From assembly GCA_002479245.1 (NCBI GenBank), contig DLMG01000356.1, positions 1 to 6,881 on the forward strand: a DNA stretch of 6,881 bases, written 5' to 3'. A program made the position numbers and the translations under genes. Each line of letters opens with the position of its first letter. Position 1 is the stretch's first letter. The notes beneath the pieces are model-generated. The model saw nothing but the letters and a program-made list of their open reading frames with translations, had not been told where the DNA came from and ran no database searches. Source of the DNA: Verrucomicrobia subdivision 3 bacterium UBA7542 (GTDB lineage: Bacteria > Verrucomicrobiota > Verrucomicrobiia > Limisphaerales > UBA11358). Positions 4,707-6,881 of the stretch are shown in pieces.

Positions 4707-6881
4707 TCAAACAATCTGTGGATGCACCTTTCCCAAGTTCACGCCCAATTCTTTGATCGCCCTGGCCACGACTTCCCGTTCCACCAGGCCCTTTTCGGCC
4801 AGCGCAAAGAGCGTGGCGATGACGGTGGATTCGGCGTCCACTTCGAAGAAGCGCCGCAATCGTGCCCGCGTGTCGCTGCGGCCAAAACCGTCCGTACCCA
4901 GCGTCATCAAACCGCCCGGCACCCACGGCGCAATCTGGTCGGGCACCAGCCGCATGTAATCCGAAACCGCGACAAACACCCCCTGCTCTTTCGCCAGCAA
5001 CGTCTCGACGTAGGATTTCTTCGGTGGCTGCGTCGGATGCAACATGTTCCAGCGTTTGCACCGCAGCGCGTCAGTACGAAGCAGTTTGTAGCTCGTCGCG
5101 CTCCAGACATCCGCAGATACACCGTAGCGTTCGGCCAGGATTTCCTGCGCCTTGAGCGCCGAGTTGATGATTGACCCGCTGCCAAAAATGTGGGCCTTAA
5201 GCCCCGGGAGCGCCGGCGAGACGCCGGCGAGTTTCGTGTGTGCCGGCGAGACGCCGGCGCTCCCAGGTTGGGAAATTTCCGCACCGGGCTTGAATTTATA
5301 CAACCCCTTCAAGATGCCGTCTTCGACGCCCGCCGGCATCGGCGGCATGGGATAATTTTCGTTGTAGAGCGTGAGGTAATAGAAAATGTCCTCGCCCTCG
5401 GCATACATCCGGCGCAGGCCATCGGCAACAATGACGGCGATTTCATACGCGAACGCCGGATCGTAGGCCAGCAACGTCGGCACGGTGCCGGCATGGAGCA
5501 GGCTGTGGCCGTCCTGATGCTGGAGTCCTTCGCCGTTGAGCGTGGTGCGACCGGACGTTGCGCCAAGCAGAAAACCTTTTGCCCGTATGTCGCCAGCCAG
5601 CCAGAACAAGTCGCCCACGCGTTGCGGGCCGAACATCGAGTAGTAAATATAAAACGGCGCCATCGGCACGCCATGGGTCGCGTAAGAAGTGCCCGCCGCA
5701 ATGAACGACGCCATTGAACCAGCCTCGGTGATGCCTTCTTCGAGAATCTGTCCATCTTTCTTTTCGTTATAGTAAAGCAATGAACTGCTGTCCACCGGCT
5801 CGTAAACCTGACCTTTGGACGAGTAAATGCCGATGTCCTTGAACAGCGCGTCGAGGCCGAACGTGCGTGCCTCGTCGGGAATGATGGGCACGATGTTTCG
5901 GCTCAAACCCTTGTGCCGCAGCAAAACGCTGATCAGCCGCACAAAAGCCATCGTCGTCGAAACTCCCGTGCTCGAGCCTTTGAAAAACTCGGCGAAGTAA
6001 TCAGGCTTGGGCACGTCGAGTGTCGGCAAACCGGAATTGACCTTGCGCGCGGGCAAAAAGCCGCCGAGCGCCTTGCGTCGTTCGAGCAAATATTTTGCCT
6101 CCGGGCTGTCCGCCGGTGGACGATAAAACGGCGTTTCCGCAATGACGTCGTCGCTGATGGGGACGTTGAACCGCGCGCGGAATTCGCGAAGCTCCTTCTC
6201 GTTCATCTTTTTCTGCTGATGCGAAATGTTGCGGCCTTCACCGGCTTCGCCGAGACCGTAACCTTTCACCGTCTTGGCGAGGATCACCGTTGGCCGGCCT
6301 TTGTGCTCCATCGCGGCCTGGTAGGCGGCATGGACTTTGCGCGTGTCGTGACCGCCGCGCTGCAGCTTGCGAATCTGGTCATCGGAAAGGTGATTCACCA
6401 GTTCGAGCAATTCGGGATATTTGCCGAAGAAATGCCGGCGCGTGTAGCTGCCCGGCTCGACGGAATACTTCTGGTAATCGCCGTCCACCGCCTCTTCCAT
6501 GCGCTTGACGAGCAGGCCGGATTTGTCGCGCGCGAGCAAATCGTCCCAATCACTGCCCCAGATTACCTTGATGACATTCCAGCCGGCGCCCAAAAACGCG
6601 GCTTCGAGTTCCTGGATGATCTTCCCGTTGCCACGCACCGGACCGTCGAGGCGCTGCAAATTGCAATTCACAACCCAGACGAGGTTGTCGAGGTTCTCGC
6701 GCGACGCGAGTGTGAGCGAACCGAGCGTTTCCGGCTCGTCCGATTCGCCATCGCCGACGAAACACCAGACCTTTGGTTCCTCCGTCCATTTGGCCAGACC
6801 GCGCGCCTGGAGATAGCGATTAAATCGCGCCTGGTAAATGGACAAAAGCGGACCAAGTCCCATGGAGACCGTCGGGAACTG
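4707..6881 (-). CDS. aceE: Pyruvate dehydrogenase E1 component, homodimeric AceE type (N-terminus outside the window)
   Basis: E1 decarboxylates pyruvate using thiamine diphosphate and passes the acetyl group to the lipoyl domains of E2 in the cytoplasmic pyruvate dehydrogenase complex. 724 residues are visible, beginning QFPTVSMGLGP at the right edge. E. coli AceE is 887 residues, so roughly the first 185 are missing. The cofactor motif is present as GDGESDEPE (visible residues 43-51) running to NCNLQRLDGP (72-81). NISHQQKKMN (218-227) aligns with the E. coli active-site loop and keeps its His (residue 221). DEARTFG, QILEEGITEAG, FYIYYSMFG, TSGRTTLNGEGLQHQDGHS and GTDGFGRSD all match the family in order, ending normally at GKVHPQIV. 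The oddity is an extra segment of about 20 residues (about 540-560, with AGVSPA twice) encoded by a palindromic repeat, between LYKFKPG and KAHIFGSGSI. The frame is intact and all visible motifs are kept, so the enzyme is probably active. Its start and operon partners lie beyond the edge. Confidence 0.95.
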   Translation of the reverse strand, partial: QFPTVSMGLGPLLSIYQARFNRYLQARGLAKWTEEPKVWCFVGDGESDEPETLGSLTLASRENLDNLVWVVNCNLQRLDGPVRGNGKIIQELEAAFLGAGWNVIKVIWGSDWDDLLARDKSGLLVKRMEEAVDGDYQKYSVEPGSYTRRHFFGKYPELLELVNHLSDDQIRKLQRGGHDTRKVHAAYQAAMEHKGRPTVILAKTVKGYGLGEAGEGRNISHQQKKMNEKELREFRARFNVPISDDVIAETPFYRPPADSPEAKYLLERRKALGGFLPARKVNSGLPTLDVPKPDYFAEFFKGSSTGVSTTMAFVRLISVLLRHKGLSRNIVPIIPDEARTFGLDALFKDIGIYSSKGQVYEPVDSSSLLYYNEKKDGQILEEGITEAGSMASFIAAGTSYATHGVPMAPFYIYYSMFGPQRVGDLFWLAGDIRAKGFLLGATSGRTTLNGEGLQHQDGHSLLHAGTVPTLLAYDPAFAYEIAVIVADGLRRMYAEGEDIFYYLTLYNENYPMPPMPAGVEDGILKGLYKFKPGAEISQPGSAGVSPAHTKLAGVSPALPGLKAHIFGSGSIINSALKAQEILAERYGVSADVWSATSYKLLRTDALRCKRWNMLHPTQPPKKSYVETLLAKEQGVFVAVSDYMRLVPDQIAPWVPGGLMTLGTDGFGRSDTRARLRRFFEVDAESTVIATLFALAEKGLVEREVVARAIKELGVNLGKVHPQIV
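5206..5264. repeat. 59-bp palindromic repeat inserted in frame within aceE
   Basis: The outer ends are a perfect 13-bp inverted repeat (GGGAGCGCCGGCG at 5206-5218, CGCCGGCGCTCCC at 5252-5264). Inside, an 18-base unit GCCGGCGAGACGCCGGCG occurs twice in direct orientation (5212-5229 and 5242-5259), 30 bases apart. Each copy folds on itself, the first as CGCCGGCG-AGA-CGCCGGCG. The 30-base period is ten codons, so the minus-strand reading gives AGVSPA, a four-residue link, and AGVSPA again, with no stop. The segment has no counterpart in E. coli AceE. From memory, AGVSPA-type peptides from such repeats recur in Verrucomicrobiota proteins. Confidence 0.85.

Noticed and set aside
5212..5259. Possible mini-CRISPR (two 18-base direct repeats)
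   Set aside because: There are only two units with a 12-base spacer, the repeats are self-palindromic and lie inside a coding gene, and no cas gene is present.
5190..5717. Plus-strand open frame antisense to aceE
   Set aside because: It is a shadow of the strongly conserved aceE reading frame.
1..6881. tRNA, rRNA, integrase, transposase or phage genes
   Set aside because: None was seen on either strand. The only mobile-looking sequences are the short palindromic elements, which encode nothing for their own movement.

Overview
The window looks like a chromosomal segment of a Verrucomicrobiota bacterium, most likely from the Pedosphaera/Limisphaera-like group. This is an inference from three signs: (i) dispersed GC-rich palindromic repeats of a style I associate with those genomes, one of them also carried inside a protein-coding gene as an AGVSPA-type peptide; (ii) a C-terminal domain of the 'SGTNVVISWP ... 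W.LE.A ... AQFYRL' type on an exported protein; (iii) small lipoproteins of the 'SGQVFIVTKG ... DGKFSF' type. No marker gene settles the taxonomy, and no database search was possible.

Layout. The left third is plus-strand. It starts with the C-terminal end of an unrecognised protein (3-311), whose stop codon overlaps the start codon of a polytopic membrane protein resembling GT-C glycosyltransferases (311-1696). A gene-free stretch follows (1697-2091), holding small hairpins and an 82-bp element built of two stem-loops inside a larger inverted repeat. Next is a small, AT-richer lipoprotein gene (2092-2615) broken by an apparent one-base deletion. The right two thirds are minus-strand: a membrane-anchored DUF362 protein (2756-4402), a 304-base AT-rich intergenic region, and pyruvate dehydrogenase E1 of the homodimeric AceE type (4707-6881), whose N-terminus lies beyond the right edge.

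How the genes relate. The first two genes are translationally coupled and probably work together in making or modifying a surface or envelope polysaccharide; the function is inferred. The lipoprotein gene and the DUF362 gene converge across a 140-base gap that contains a weak terminator candidate. aceE is central metabolism (pyruvate to acetyl-CoA) and has no evident functional link to the DUF362 gene downstream of it.

Most notable signals. A 59-bp double palindrome lies in frame within aceE and adds about 20 residues at a domain boundary. In the intergenic element, every internal difference between the two arms falls in compensated base pairs. I did not find a convincing new multi-gene system (defence, secretion, biosynthetic or mobile); the interest here is mainly in the repeats and in the broken lipoprotein gene.
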